A stretch of DNA of 64,000 nt from assembly GCF_012317385.1 (NCBI RefSeq), contig NZ_CP051144.1, forward strand, positions 1,736,001 through 1,800,000, given 5' to 3'. Of the stretch, positions 8,875 through 17,684 are shown piece after piece. The first letter of the stretch is position 1, and each line of letters starts with the position of its first letter. Origin of the DNA: Romboutsia sp. CE17. GTDB taxonomy: Bacteria > Bacillota > Clostridia > Peptostreptococcales > Peptostreptococcaceae. The notes below the pieces were generated by a model. It had not been told where the DNA came from. It saw only the letters and a program-made list of their open reading frames with translations, and did not search any database. The translations under genes and the position numbers were made by a program.

Positions 8875-9142
8875 TATATTTTTTCAATAATAAATAAATT
8901 CAGATTTTTTCTAATTTAAACAAGTATCTAACTTATTATCTAATATATTTTTATTATAAAAACATATGGATTTTTCTTTTATTTTATATTTCTTAATTTA
9001 ATTAAGTTCATATATCATTATTTTCTAGATAATTCTTTCACTCATATATAAAATTTATATAAATTTTAGTTATATAAGTTTAATTTCTTTCATACTCTGA
9101 TACTAGCTAGTACTTTAACTAACTAATAAAGGAGGTAGTACT

Positions 9143-9703
9143 TTGAAAAAAAATATTTACTTTTTAGCAACCTTATTATCTTGTAGTTTAATATTCTCAG
9201 CTTGCTCAAACAAAGACTCTAAGGAAACTTCAGATAAAAATATAAATCAAGATCAATCATCTCAAGTTGAAGTGATTTCACCAGACTACATTACTAGTGA
9301 TGATCAAGAATCTTCTGAAGTAATTGCAACTATTTATGTTTCTGATGTTGAAAGCGATTCAATAGTTGATAAAAAAGTTAAAGTAAAAGAAATAACATCT
9401 GAATGTCTTTTAGATGAACTAAAAAATGAAAATATAATTACATCTGAAACAACTATCAACGAATTTACCACTTATGAAGATAGTGATGAAGAACTAATTG
9501 GTGTACTTAATTTATCAAAAGAGTTTTATGACTTTAATTTAGGATCTGGATTTGAATACATGATGATTAACTCTGTTGCTAAAACTTACATAGAAAATTT
9601 CAATTTAGACAAATTTAAAATTTTAGTAGACGGTGAAGAATATGAAAGTGGACATATATCTATAGATAAAGATGAATACTTTACAAAAGACTCTTTAAAG
9701 TAA
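9143..9703 (+). CDS. Lipoprotein with GerMN-like domain
   Basis: Secreted lipoprotein of 186 residues: hydrophobic signal and lipobox ending at Cys21 (FSAC), an Asp/Ser-rich linker to about residue 60, then a compact domain (62-175) with the pattern ATIYVSD, a LLDEL helix, a LNLS strand and a final KFKILVDGEEY strand that resembles GerMN, found in the spore germination protein GerM. TTG start, seven bases after GGAGG at 9131-9135. Monocistronic. Family assignment is by pattern only; no germination neighbours are present. Confidence 0.6.
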   Translation: MKKNIYFLATLLSCSLIFSACSNKDSKETSDKNINQDQSSQVEVISPDYITSDDQESSEVIATIYVSDVESDSIVDKKVKVKEITSECLLDELKNENIITSETTINEFTTYEDSDEELIGVLNLSKEFYDFNLGSGFEYMMINSVAKTYIENFNLDKFKILVDGEEYESGHISIDKDEYFTKDSLK

Positions 9704-9745
9704 ATAAAAAAGTATTACTGACATTACAGTAATACTTTTTTATTT
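9702..9745. terminator. Bidirectional terminator
   Basis: A 19-bp perfect stem (9702-9720 with 9727-9745) with a six-base loop and A/T-rich base separates the GerMN-like lipoprotein from the convergent gshF gene. Confidence 0.9.
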
Positions 9746-9771
9746 ATTCTAATTTATTGCCTTATATTATA

Positions 9772-12075
9772 TTAAATAAAGTCTAATATTTCTAATATTT
9801 CCTTTGCAACGTCTCTTTCTTTTCCTATATAAGGATATGAGTGAATATGAATTGCAGGATTAAAATTAAGTTCAATTATTGCATATTGCGAACTTTCATT
9901 AGTATAATCATCTATCATCATATCAACACCACAAATATTAGCTCCTATAGCTTTAGATGCCCTAACTGCTATATCTTTAAACTTTTGAGGTATATCATCA
10001 GTATAATCAATACTATCTCCACCTGTGCTAATATTTGAATTTTCTCTTAAATATACAGTTTCATCTTTTTTAGGAATATAGTCAAAATCAAGACCTCTAT
10101 GTTTTAAGAATAATGCAGCACTCTCATCTAAATTAATTTTCTCCAAAGGAGTCTTATATCCTTTTCCCCTTAATGGACTTTGATTTTTGATTTCTACTAA
10201 TTGTCTAATAGACTTTTCTCCATCACCAACTACATTAGCTGGGACTCTGTGAAGTATTCCTACAACCTTATCTCCTATAACTAAAAATCTATATTCTTTA
10301 CCACTTATAAACTCTTCAACTAAAACCGTATTATCATATTTAAATGCAATCTCAAATGCTCTTTTTATATCTTCTTTATTAGCACCTTGAGGGAATATAC
10401 TTATTCCTGTTCCAAAATTAGTTGACTTCGGCTTTATAACTATTGGCTTATTTATAAAGTTATCTATTTCGCTTATTGCATCATCAATATTATCAAATTC
10501 ACTTCCATCTGGAACTTTAATATCATTTATTTGTAATATCTTTTTAGTAACTACCTTATTTTCCATAGCGAGAACAGTTATATAATTATCTTTTGATGTT
10601 TTTGTTGCTTGCTTTACATACTCTATTTTATTATCTTTAGTAAGAGATATAAAATTATCACTTCTATCTATTAACTCAGTTTTAATACCTCTTTTAATTG
10701 CTTCTTTCATTAAAATTTGAGTTGATAATTCTAAATCTTCATATCCCTCTAGTTTAAATCTGTTGTTATATGCTAACTCTTTATACTCTTTAGCAAGGTT
10801 TAAATGAGCATTTATATATCCTTCTTTTTTTATCTTTTCAATCATTTTATAGGTATAAGTTTCTTTATAATCTTTAACTCTCTTTATTATATTATCTATT
10901 ATTTTATCTTGTCCTAATTTAAGTTCATCATTTATAACTTTAATTTTATTTAAAATTTCAAGACCCCATTCTATCTTTGATATAGTCTTTCCATCTTTAA
11001 TTAGATTAACATCTTTTTGACCTTGAGTTGCGATTATATTCTGATTTTTTAGTGCTTCTTGTTGCCAATATTCATAATTACTTTCATCTTCAATTAATAA
11101 AAATAAATTAAATACATTCATAAAATGTAAGTCATTTAAAGCTATTCCACCTTTTTCAAATGGGTTTATATCTATACTCCTATATTCTAAGTAATTTATA
11201 CCATCGTTCATTAAAGAATTTAATAAGGACTTAGGATCTTTTGCTTTTAACCTTATTGGAGCATATAACTCTCTAGGTGTATCTATTAAATCTTCATCTA
11301 TAAACTTATTAATACTACCAACATAATCCTTAACACTATTATAATTTGGGAATAAATCTATTTTATTTTTATATCCACATTCACTATTTCTATAAGATAA
11401 TGCTCCTTCATTTGAAAAACTATCTTTTGATATTTCTTCAAGCTGTTTTACACAATCTTCTTGATAACTTTCATGTACAACACCTGTACATCCTAAAAGG
11501 TATATAAGTAACCATCTATAACGAAGATAATTTCTTGTAACTTTTAAGTATAAATTATCTTTAAAAGTTTTATAGTCCTTTAATTTATCACTATTTTCAT
11601 ATAGCTTTTTTATTATATTTTCATTAAATGAAAAATTATAGTGTATCCCTGATATTAACTGCTTTTTACCGCCATATTTTAAAAATAATTCTTCTCGATA
11701 TTCTCTAGCTACTTTTCCTTCTTCACATCCACAAAACTCTGCTATTGGTATATCTTTATCCTCTGGTATTATAGCTGGCATAGATTGTGGCCATAAATAT
11801 TCATCTTCAAGCTCCATAGCTACTATGTCGTAAAGTGCATTTAAAAATTTATAAGTTTCTTCTGTCGTTGAAAATGCTGGTGTTATTAGTTCTAATTGAC
11901 TTTCTGAAAAGTCTGTTGTTATATACGGGTTACACATCTTATATCCAAAAACTGTTGGGTGTGGTTTTTGTGATAATTTTCCTTTGAAATCAACTCTAAG
12001 ACCTTCTCTTTCAACTCCAAAATTACCTTTTAATAATTCTTGTTTAGTAAATAAATTCTTTATTGTCTTAAGCAT
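9772..12075 (-). CDS. gshF: Bifunctional glutamate-cysteine ligase / glutathione synthetase
   Basis: Cytoplasmic fusion enzyme (767 residues, the usual GshF length) that makes glutathione from Glu, Cys and Gly. The N-terminal half is the GshA-type ligase (FGVEREGLRVD near 19-29; YLEYRSIDINP near 295), and the C-terminal 270 residues are an ATP-grasp synthetase (VIKPKSTNFGTGISIF, VGDGEKSI, NFNPAIHIHSYP). Its start overlaps the end of the upstream MATE gene by eight bases, so the two are translationally coupled. The shared upstream region carries ArsR-type palindromes, suggesting arsenic- or metal-induced glutathione synthesis. Confidence 0.95.
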   Translation of the reverse strand: MLKTIKNLFTKQELLKGNFGVEREGLRVDFKGKLSQKPHPTVFGYKMCNPYITTDFSESQLELITPAFSTTEETYKFLNALYDIVAMELEDEYLWPQSMPAIIPEDKDIPIAEFCGCEEGKVAREYREELFLKYGGKKQLISGIHYNFSFNENIIKKLYENSDKLKDYKTFKDNLYLKVTRNYLRYRWLLIYLLGCTGVVHESYQEDCVKQLEEISKDSFSNEGALSYRNSECGYKNKIDLFPNYNSVKDYVGSINKFIDEDLIDTPRELYAPIRLKAKDPKSLLNSLMNDGINYLEYRSIDINPFEKGGIALNDLHFMNVFNLFLLIEDESNYEYWQQEALKNQNIIATQGQKDVNLIKDGKTISKIEWGLEILNKIKVINDELKLGQDKIIDNIIKRVKDYKETYTYKMIEKIKKEGYINAHLNLAKEYKELAYNNRFKLEGYEDLELSTQILMKEAIKRGIKTELIDRSDNFISLTKDNKIEYVKQATKTSKDNYITVLAMENKVVTKKILQINDIKVPDGSEFDNIDDAISEIDNFINKPIVIKPKSTNFGTGISIFPQGANKEDIKRAFEIAFKYDNTVLVEEFISGKEYRFLVIGDKVVGILHRVPANVVGDGEKSIRQLVEIKNQSPLRGKGYKTPLEKINLDESAALFLKHRGLDFDYIPKKDETVYLRENSNISTGGDSIDYTDDIPQKFKDIAVRASKAIGANICGVDMMIDDYTNESSQYAIIELNFNPAIHIHSYPYIGKERDVAKEILEILDFI

Positions 12076-13387
12076 ATCTTTCGTCCTTTCCTACCTTAAG
12101 TCTATACATTATATATGATGCAATTCCTTTTAAGATACTTGATACTGAGATACTTAACCATACACCATTTACATCGAAATATTTTATAAATACTAATGCC
12201 ATAGGTATTCTAAGCACAGTAAATATAATACTTATAGTAGCTGGAATATTTGGCATACCAAGACCTGTAAACATACCATTTGAAACCATCTCAATGGCAC
12301 TAAATATTTGTGAGTATGCTATTGTTTGTAAATACATACTAGCAATTTTTATAGTAGAATCATCTTTTATGAAAATAGTTACTATATATTCTGGGAATAG
12401 TATAAATACTATTGATGTAATAACTGCATATACTATACCTATGTTTAAAGATGTACGATATCCCTTTATAATTCTGTCGTACTTTTTAGCACCAAAGTTT
12501 TGACCTGTAAAGCTTGCTATAGCTCCATTTAATCCACCGATTACCATAAATGTTATTGACTCTATTTGAAGTCCTATCTTTTGACCTGCTATTGCATCTG
12601 ATCCAAATATAGATATTATTCTAGCTAGTATTATATTAACTAATGTAAATAGTATTCTTTGAAAAGACATTGGAAATCCTAATCTTATTATTTCAATAAC
12701 CTTAGATTTCTCTATTCCTATTTTAAAGTCAAAATTAAATAATCCTTTTGAGTTTATTCTAAACATTATAAACATAACTATATTTGATATTAATGTTGCT
12801 ATGGCTGCCCCTAATACCCCAAATTTAAACATGTATATAAATATTGGATCTAAAATTATATTTAAAACTATACCTACAACACTTATTTTAAGAGCATTTG
12901 AGTTATGTCCATAACTACCAAGAATTCTTATATACATTTGATTAAAGAATGAGAAAAATAGCATTGGGGCACTTACAATTAGATATAAATTAGCACCTTT
13001 TTCAACCACTTCATTTCCTAAATTTAAGAAACCTATAAAATACTTACCTGCAAATATAAGAATTAGCGCATATAAAAGACCAAGAATAAAGTTAACAAAT
13101 ATTCCTGAATTTATATATGCTTTAGCCTTATGTTCTTCATTACTTCCTAGTGCATGTGAAACCTTTATTCCAGCTCCTATTACTACAAGTGTATTTATAG
13201 AATATCCAAGCCCTATAAAAAAGCTTGAGGAACCAACACTTGCAACAGCATCACTTCCAAGTCCTCCAACCCAAAACATATCTACTATGTTGTAGGTGAA
13301 TTGTAAAAGTGAACTACCCATTATTGGTATAGCCAATGCTGCTATTACGGATAGTACCTTTCCTTGTGTCAAATCCACTTTTTTCAT
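12068..13387 (-). CDS. MATE family efflux transporter
   Basis: Inner-membrane antiporter of 439 residues with about twelve membrane segments in two similar halves, as in the NorM/DinF group (GLGSDAVASVGSSSFFIGLG in the first half, SIFGSDAIAGQKIGLQIES in the second). GGAGAAAG precedes the ATG. It is first in a two-gene operon with gshF. MATE proteins export cations and drugs; the coupling to glutathione synthesis suggests export of a glutathione conjugate or an oxidising toxicant, which is an inference. ArsR-like boxes lie 190 and 340 bases upstream. Confidence 0.9.
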   Translation of the reverse strand: MKKVDLTQGKVLSVIAALAIPIMGSSLLQFTYNIVDMFWVGGLGSDAVASVGSSSFFIGLGYSINTLVVIGAGIKVSHALGSNEEHKAKAYINSGIFVNFILGLLYALILIFAGKYFIGFLNLGNEVVEKGANLYLIVSAPMLFFSFFNQMYIRILGSYGHNSNALKISVVGIVLNIILDPIFIYMFKFGVLGAAIATLISNIVMFIMFRINSKGLFNFDFKIGIEKSKVIEIIRLGFPMSFQRILFTLVNIILARIISIFGSDAIAGQKIGLQIESITFMVIGGLNGAIASFTGQNFGAKKYDRIIKGYRTSLNIGIVYAVITSIVFILFPEYIVTIFIKDDSTIKIASMYLQTIAYSQIFSAIEMVSNGMFTGLGMPNIPATISIIFTVLRIPMALVFIKYFDVNGVWLSISVSSILKGIASYIMYRLKVGKDERYA

Positions 13388-13578
13388 TTCTTTCTCCTTT
13401 ATTTATTACTTAATTATATTTTGATATTCTTTTTGTGCTTTGTCTAAATACATTATTAACTAATGCTATAAATATTTTTATAATGTTAATGCATACTATA
13501 TTTTGATATGTATAGTTATTATTAGATTTTGACCATATTTAATTCGAATTATATCAATATAAGGTCACCATAGATAAC

Positions 13579-13594
13579 ATCAACTTTTTTTGAT
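13579..13594. promoter_or_regulatory. ArsR-type operator upstream of MATE-gshF
   Basis: Palindrome ATCAA-N6-TTGAT (spacer CTTTTT), with the same half-sites and spacing as the site upstream of arsR at 17522. It lies about 190 bases before the MATE start. ATCAA/TTGAT half-sites are typical of ArsR/SmtB operators. Confidence 0.6.
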
Positions 13595-13725
13595 ATTTAA
13601 AATATAATCGTATAACTTGCATTTTATATATCAATATATCTTACTAATTATTATTTTTAGCATGTTTATTTTGGTACATTATATATTTTCTGTATTAAAT
13701 ATATTACCATATATCAAAACTTAAA

Positions 13726-13741
13726 ATCAATTTTTTTTGAT
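13726..13741. promoter_or_regulatory. Second ArsR-type operator upstream of MATE-gshF
   Basis: Palindrome ATCAA-TTTTTT-TTGAT, identical in all 16 bases to the site upstream of arsR at 17522-17537. It lies in the gap between the arsA/thioredoxin-remnant end and the MATE-gshF operon. Confidence 0.6.
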
Positions 13742-13809
13742 GTTAATTATAAAAAATATTAAAATACCATTTTTATATTAATAAAAAATTAATAAATTTT
13801 AACTATATA

Positions 13810-13865
13810 AAAGTAGTAAAAATAGGAATATTAAATTACTTTAATTTCCTATTTTTTACTACTTT
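13810..13865. terminator. Hairpin ending the arsA transcript region
   Basis: A stem of about 19 bp (13810-13828 with 13846-13865, one bulge), T-rich on both strands, lies downstream of arsA and the thioredoxin remnant and upstream of the MATE operon. It probably separates the two transcripts. Confidence 0.6.
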
Positions 13866-13901
13866 ATCTTATCTCAATTTAGTGACATTATATCTAATTA
13901 C

Positions 13902-14017
13902 CTAGGTCTTCAAATACTGCTCTAACATTTTACAAGATCCACACCAAGTTTCAAAAAATCTACTACAACTATTCCCTTTTCTATTTCTGTATCAAAATTA
14001 TTATTATCTATTATTTT
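13902..14017 (-). pseudogene. Truncated, frameshifted thioredoxin remnant
   Basis: Directly downstream of arsA on the same strand, behind a good AGGAG (about 14033-14037), the reading KIIDNNNFDTEIEKGIVVVDF is thioredoxin-like. After a T run near 13952-13958 the frame shifts, and the next frame reads ETWCGSCKMLEQYLKT (WCGSC at 13932-13946) before a stop at 13902-13904. The active-site motif, the preceding VVVDF strand and the position are all as in thioredoxin, but the start codon is missing (an in-frame TAA sits at 14018-14020), a base is lost and the last 60 or so residues are absent. Probably a decayed arsenic-operon thioredoxin. Confidence 0.72.
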
Positions 14018-14044
14018 TTATATTTTATTTTTCTCCTTAGTTAA

Positions 14045-15865
14045 TTAAAATATATTGTTACCTATCCTTGTTAACATATCTATACCTTTTATCTCTTTAT
14101 CATACATAGGGACTATAGCTACCTCAGAATTTTTAAAGTCACTCTTTATTTCATCTAGATATTTTTCTTGCATATTTCTTCTATTTCTAAAGAATGGTGT
14201 AGTTGCTTGTTCCACAGGTATTATAAGATTTGCTATAACCATTTGAGTTTCAATTCCAACAGTTTTAAGTTCTTCACTAGCTCTATATGCCTCTATTATA
14301 GGAGTTTTTTCAGGATACATTACAAAACTAAATGTAGTTTTATCCTTATCCTTCATAGTAGCTATAACTCTGTCAAATTTTTCTTTTTGCTTTTTATCTT
14401 CTTCACTTATTTCAGAAGTAACTCCTGCCTTCATTTGAATTTGCTTTGACCAGTCCATTGGAAGTTCTAATAGTCTTAAAGTATGACCAGTTGGAGCTGT
14501 ATCAAATACTATAACGTCATATTCTTCTTCTGAAGCATATGATATAAACTTTTGGAAGGCTGCCATTTCTTCAGTACATGGAGAATTTAATTCTTCTTCC
14601 ATAGTAGCTATTGTTGGATCACTAAATTTAGATTTAGCATCTTTTAAAACTATTTCTTTGTATTCTTCAAAAGCCACTTTAGGATCAATTTTTGCTGCAT
14701 ATAAATTAGCGCATCCATCTATTGGTGCTGGATTATCTTCTATTGGCTTATCTAAAACTTTTCCTATGTGATCTGCTGGGTCTGTTGTAAGTAGTAATGT
14801 TTTATGCCCTTCGTTAGCAGCTTTAACAGCTGTTATACAAGCCATTACTGTTTTTCCAACTCCACCTTTTCCTGAGAAGAATACATTTCTTACAGAGTTT
14901 TCTTTAGGTAATATTAATTTTTTAGCATCTTCATTTTTTTCTATTTTAATATCATCAATATTTTTATATTCTACTTTAGTAGTTTTTTGTGGCTTCTTAC
15001 CTTCAAATAATATAGAAGCACTTACTCTAAATCTATCTATGCCTTTAAGCTCACTATCAAATAACTCCATAGTATCTATAGGTAAATTCCCAAAGATATC
15101 TTTAGCTTTATTTAGATAACTTTGTTGCATTTCATATCTTGATTTAAAGAAGGGTGTCAATGCTTCCTCTTCTGGTATAAACCCATTGATTATAACCTTT
15201 GTAGTTGATATTCCAAGCTCACTTAATTCATGTGATGCTCTTATAGTTTCATCTAATGAAGTTAGTTCAGGTTGCATAACAAATATAAAATCAGTTTGAG
15301 AAGTATCTCTAAGCTTTGCAATAGCTCTATCGAACTTATCTTTACTATCTTGTATCATAGATACTGGACCCATACAAGTTTGACCACTCCCTTGAGCACT
15401 TTCTTCTATATGTTTAGACCAATCTATAGGAAGTTCTAAAAGCCTTATTGTATGCCCTGTTGGAGCTGTATCAAATATTATAACGTTATAATCATCTATT
15501 TCCATAAAGTCAATGAACCTATCAAATGATGCCATCTCTTCTGTACATGGTCCACTTAATTGTTCATCTGCTATTCTTATCATTTCTTCATCAAAGATTT
15601 CTCTCATTGGAGCAAGTAAATTTTCTTTATACTCATTAGTTGCTTCATCTGGATCTATTTCCATAGCATAAAGATTTTCTATATTATTTATTTTAGTTAT
15701 TTTATGACCTATTTCTTGTTCAAAAACATCTGATAAGTTAGCAGCAGGGTCTGTTGTTACTATTAAAGTTTTTAGCCCTTTATCAGCATTATAAACTCCT
15801 GTAGTACAAGCCATTGACGTCTTTCCAACTCCACCTTTTCCTGAGAAAAATAAAAATTGTGTCAT
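14045..15865 (-). CDS. arsA: ArsA, arsenite/antimonite-stimulated ATPase
   Basis: Cytosolic ATPase of the arsenite extrusion system, 606 residues with two homologous halves. P-loops GKGGVGKT at 9-16 and 332-339; DTAPTGHT signal-transduction motifs at 132-139 and 455-462; three candidate metal-site cysteines Cys107, Cys164 and Cys430 match the arrangement of E. coli ArsA (Cys113, 172, 422). It starts one base after arsD ends, so they are co-translated. ArsA normally energises the membrane pump ArsB, but no arsB or acr3 gene lies in this window, leaving its partner unknown. Confidence 0.95.
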   Translation of the reverse strand: MTQFLFFSGKGGVGKTSMACTTGVYNADKGLKTLIVTTDPAANLSDVFEQEIGHKITKINNIENLYAMEIDPDEATNEYKENLLAPMREIFDEEMIRIADEQLSGPCTEEMASFDRFIDFMEIDDYNVIIFDTAPTGHTIRLLELPIDWSKHIEESAQGSGQTCMGPVSMIQDSKDKFDRAIAKLRDTSQTDFIFVMQPELTSLDETIRASHELSELGISTTKVIINGFIPEEEALTPFFKSRYEMQQSYLNKAKDIFGNLPIDTMELFDSELKGIDRFRVSASILFEGKKPQKTTKVEYKNIDDIKIEKNEDAKKLILPKENSVRNVFFSGKGGVGKTVMACITAVKAANEGHKTLLLTTDPADHIGKVLDKPIEDNPAPIDGCANLYAAKIDPKVAFEEYKEIVLKDAKSKFSDPTIATMEEELNSPCTEEMAAFQKFISYASEEEYDVIVFDTAPTGHTLRLLELPMDWSKQIQMKAGVTSEISEEDKKQKEKFDRVIATMKDKDKTTFSFVMYPEKTPIIEAYRASEELKTVGIETQMVIANLIIPVEQATTPFFRNRRNMQEKYLDEIKSDFKNSEVAIVPMYDKEIKGIDMLTRIGNNIF

Positions 15866-15866
15866 G

Positions 15867-16175
15867 CTAATAACCTCTTAAACTTGACTTTAATTCATCT
15901 AATGTTGGATATGCTCCAGTTTTTATTACTTTTCCATTTAAAACTGTTATTGGAAGTATCTTTTGACCATTTTCTCTTACAAGTTTCCCTACTTCCATAT
16001 TAGCCATAAACTTCATTGAATGAGTTTGTGGCTGATATCTTTCTACAAGTAATCCTTTAAATTCATTTTTTAGTATTTCTATATTCTCGCTTATTTTTAC
16101 TAAGTTTTCATCTACGCTAGGACCACAAATCCCTGTAGAACAACACATTGTAGGTTCAAATATTTCTATTTTCAT
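15867..16175 (-). CDS. arsD: ArsD arsenic metallochaperone
   Basis: Small cytosolic protein (102 residues) that hands As(III) to ArsA. The CCSTGIC motif gives Cys11, Cys12 and Cys17, equivalent to the essential Cys12-13-18 of the plasmid-borne ArsD. I prefer ATG at 16175, eight bases after GGAG; GTG 16184 and ATG 16181 are too near that site. Lies between the metallophosphoesterase and arsA. Confidence 0.93.
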   Translation of the reverse strand: MKIEIFEPTMCCSTGICGPSVDENLVKISENIEILKNEFKGLLVERYQPQTHSMKFMANMEVGKLVRENGQKILPITVLNGKVIKTGAYPTLDELKSSLRGY

Positions 16176-16292
16176 TTTCATCACTCCAATTTTTATATTT
16201 AGATTTTTATTTATTTAATAATTTACTTCACAAACCAACTTATCTAATGTTTTAGGTATTTATAGTAAATATCCCCCAATAATTTGTTTTAT

Positions 16293-17036
16293 TTACTTTG
16301 AACTACCTTCTCTTATAAGTCTTGCAAAATCATTTGGCAGTATTTCATTATCCTCAATTTCTTTTGCTATTTGTTCAAAATCATAAGCTACCTCAACTAT
16401 TTCAACTTCAACACTTGAAGAAGTCTTTACTAACTCATCTTCATTTTTTATATCTATAATTACATAGTTTGCATCAGGTCTATTAGTTTTTGGCTTACCA
16501 ACGCTTCCTGCATTTACAAGTAGTTTTTCACCATAATATTTAGTATATGGTATATGAGTATGACCACAAACTAGTATATCTTCAACTAATTCATTCATAA
16601 CTTCATCTGCTTCTTTTGAGTTTTCTTTTAAATACTCATTTATAACTCTTGTACTTCCATGTACAAATCTTATAGTTTTGTTGCTAAAAGTAAATACTGC
16701 TTCTTTAGGTAAATTTCTTAGATAAGCTTTATTTTCTAGTGTTGTTTCTTGACCTGTAAAATTCATTGAAAGACTAGCTTTTTCAGCATCCTTTGGGTCA
16801 GGATAATCGCAGCCACATATTATCTTAAAGTTACCTATTGCTTCATCATAATTCCCCATTATAGTAAGTATCTTTTCTTCTTTAATCCTATGTATAACTT
16901 CATTTGGACGAGTTCCATATCCAACTAAATCTCCTGTACAGACTATCATATCTACATTTCTATTTTTTATATCCTCTATTACCTTATCTAATGCATATAT
17001 ATTGCTGTGTATATCTGATATTACTGCTATTCTCAT
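16293..17036 (-). CDS. Calcineurin-like metallophosphoesterase of the ars operon
   Basis: Cytosolic YfcE/MJ0936-like phosphodiesterase fold, 247 residues. Metal ligands visible in order: DIHSN at 8-12, GDLVGYG near 40, GNYDE near 68, the HG of VHGST near 130 and GHTH near 164. It starts 12 bases after arsR and precedes arsD, so it belongs to the ars transcript. Such phosphoesterases recur in clostridial ars operons but their role in arsenic handling is not known to me. Substrate unknown. Confidence 0.85.
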   Translation of the reverse strand: MRIAVISDIHSNIYALDKVIEDIKNRNVDMIVCTGDLVGYGTRPNEVIHRIKEEKILTIMGNYDEAIGNFKIICGCDYPDPKDAEKASLSMNFTGQETTLENKAYLRNLPKEAVFTFSNKTIRFVHGSTRVINEYLKENSKEADEVMNELVEDILVCGHTHIPYTKYYGEKLLVNAGSVGKPKTNRPDANYVIIDIKNEDELVKTSSSVEVEIVEVAYDFEQIAKEIEDNEILPNDFARLIREGSSK

Positions 17037-17048
17037 TTGTGTATCCTC

Positions 17049-17444
17049 CTATTTAGATGATTTTCTTTCGTTTATTTTGCTTATTATATCTTTAACCTTA
17101 GATACATTTTCACAATTTAATCCAGCTTGCCTATATCCCATTAAAATATCGTAGTCATTTTTTAATTTTTCATCTTCATCTAATTCATTTTCTAAAAGAA
17201 CTTTTATAAAACTATATTTATTTAAAGTTTCTTCATCTAGTTTGTAATAAACGTATTTTGCTTCTTTATAGCAAGTCACTATATTTGCATTCATTAATTT
17301 ACTTAAGTGTCTTGATGCATTAGATTGAGTAATCTCAAGTATCGACTCTATTTCACAAACACACAAAGGCCCATCTCTTAAAATATTTACTATTCTTATT
17401 CTAGTCTCATCTCCTAATGCTTTTAACATCTGTACAGTATTCAT
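17049..17444 (-). CDS. arsR: ArsR family As(III)-responsive repressor
   Basis: Winged-helix repressor of 131 residues. The LCVCE motif at about 28-32 supplies the paired cysteines used by classical ArsR to bind As(III)/Sb(III), and TQSNASRHLSKL is the recognition helix. The C-terminal 35 residues, with one further Cys, extend beyond the minimal family length. First gene of arsR-phosphoesterase-arsD-arsA. A perfect 16-base palindrome lies just upstream of its promoter, so it is probably autoregulated. Confidence 0.92.
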   Translation of the reverse strand: MNTVQMLKALGDETRIRIVNILRDGPLCVCEIESILEITQSNASRHLSKLMNANIVTCYKEAKYVYYKLDEETLNKYSFIKVLLENELDEDEKLKNDYDILMGYRQAGLNCENVSKVKDIISKINERKSSK

Positions 17445-17485
17445 AACGTCTCCTTTCTCATATTAACATATTCACTTTTAATCAT

Positions 17486-17514
17486 ATGATATGTAGAAAA
17501 ATCTTTTTTGTAAA
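17486..17514 (-). promoter_or_regulatory. Promoter of the arsR operon
   Basis: On the minus strand TTTACA (17509-17514) and TATCAT (17486-17491) are 17 bases apart and 42 bases before arsR. The ArsR-type palindrome ends seven bases upstream of the -35. Confidence 0.55.
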
Positions 17515-17521
17515 CTATAAA

Positions 17522-17537
17522 ATCAATTTTTTTTGAT
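17522..17537. promoter_or_regulatory. ArsR operator of the ars operon
   Basis: Perfect palindrome ATCAA-TTTTTT-TTGAT, extended by AAA and TTT outside, next to the arsR promoter. The same 16 bases recur at 13726 upstream of MATE-gshF. Confidence 0.7.
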
Positions 17538-17609
17538 TTTATTATCGACTATTTTATTATTTATAAATGTATTATCTTCATAAAAATATATATTCTTACC
17601 GAATATTTC

Positions 17610-17627
17610 TAAATAAATATTTATTTA
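17610..17627. repeat. 18-base perfect palindrome before the second arsR-like gene
   Basis: TAAATAAATATTTATTTA is self-complementary over 18 bases and lies 25 bases upstream of a TATAAT (17653-17658) ahead of the divergent ArsR gene. It differs from the ATCAA/TTGAT boxes and may be the operator of this second repressor, or a chance product of AT richness. Confidence 0.35.
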
Positions 17628-17684
17628 ATGTAATTAATAATAGAATATTTGTTATAATATGTGTATAATATTGGAGGTATTAAC

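Noticed and set aside
8734-8919. 61-codon plus-strand ORF
   Set aside because: It lies antisense to the lysine riboswitch and its promoter and has no ribosome site.
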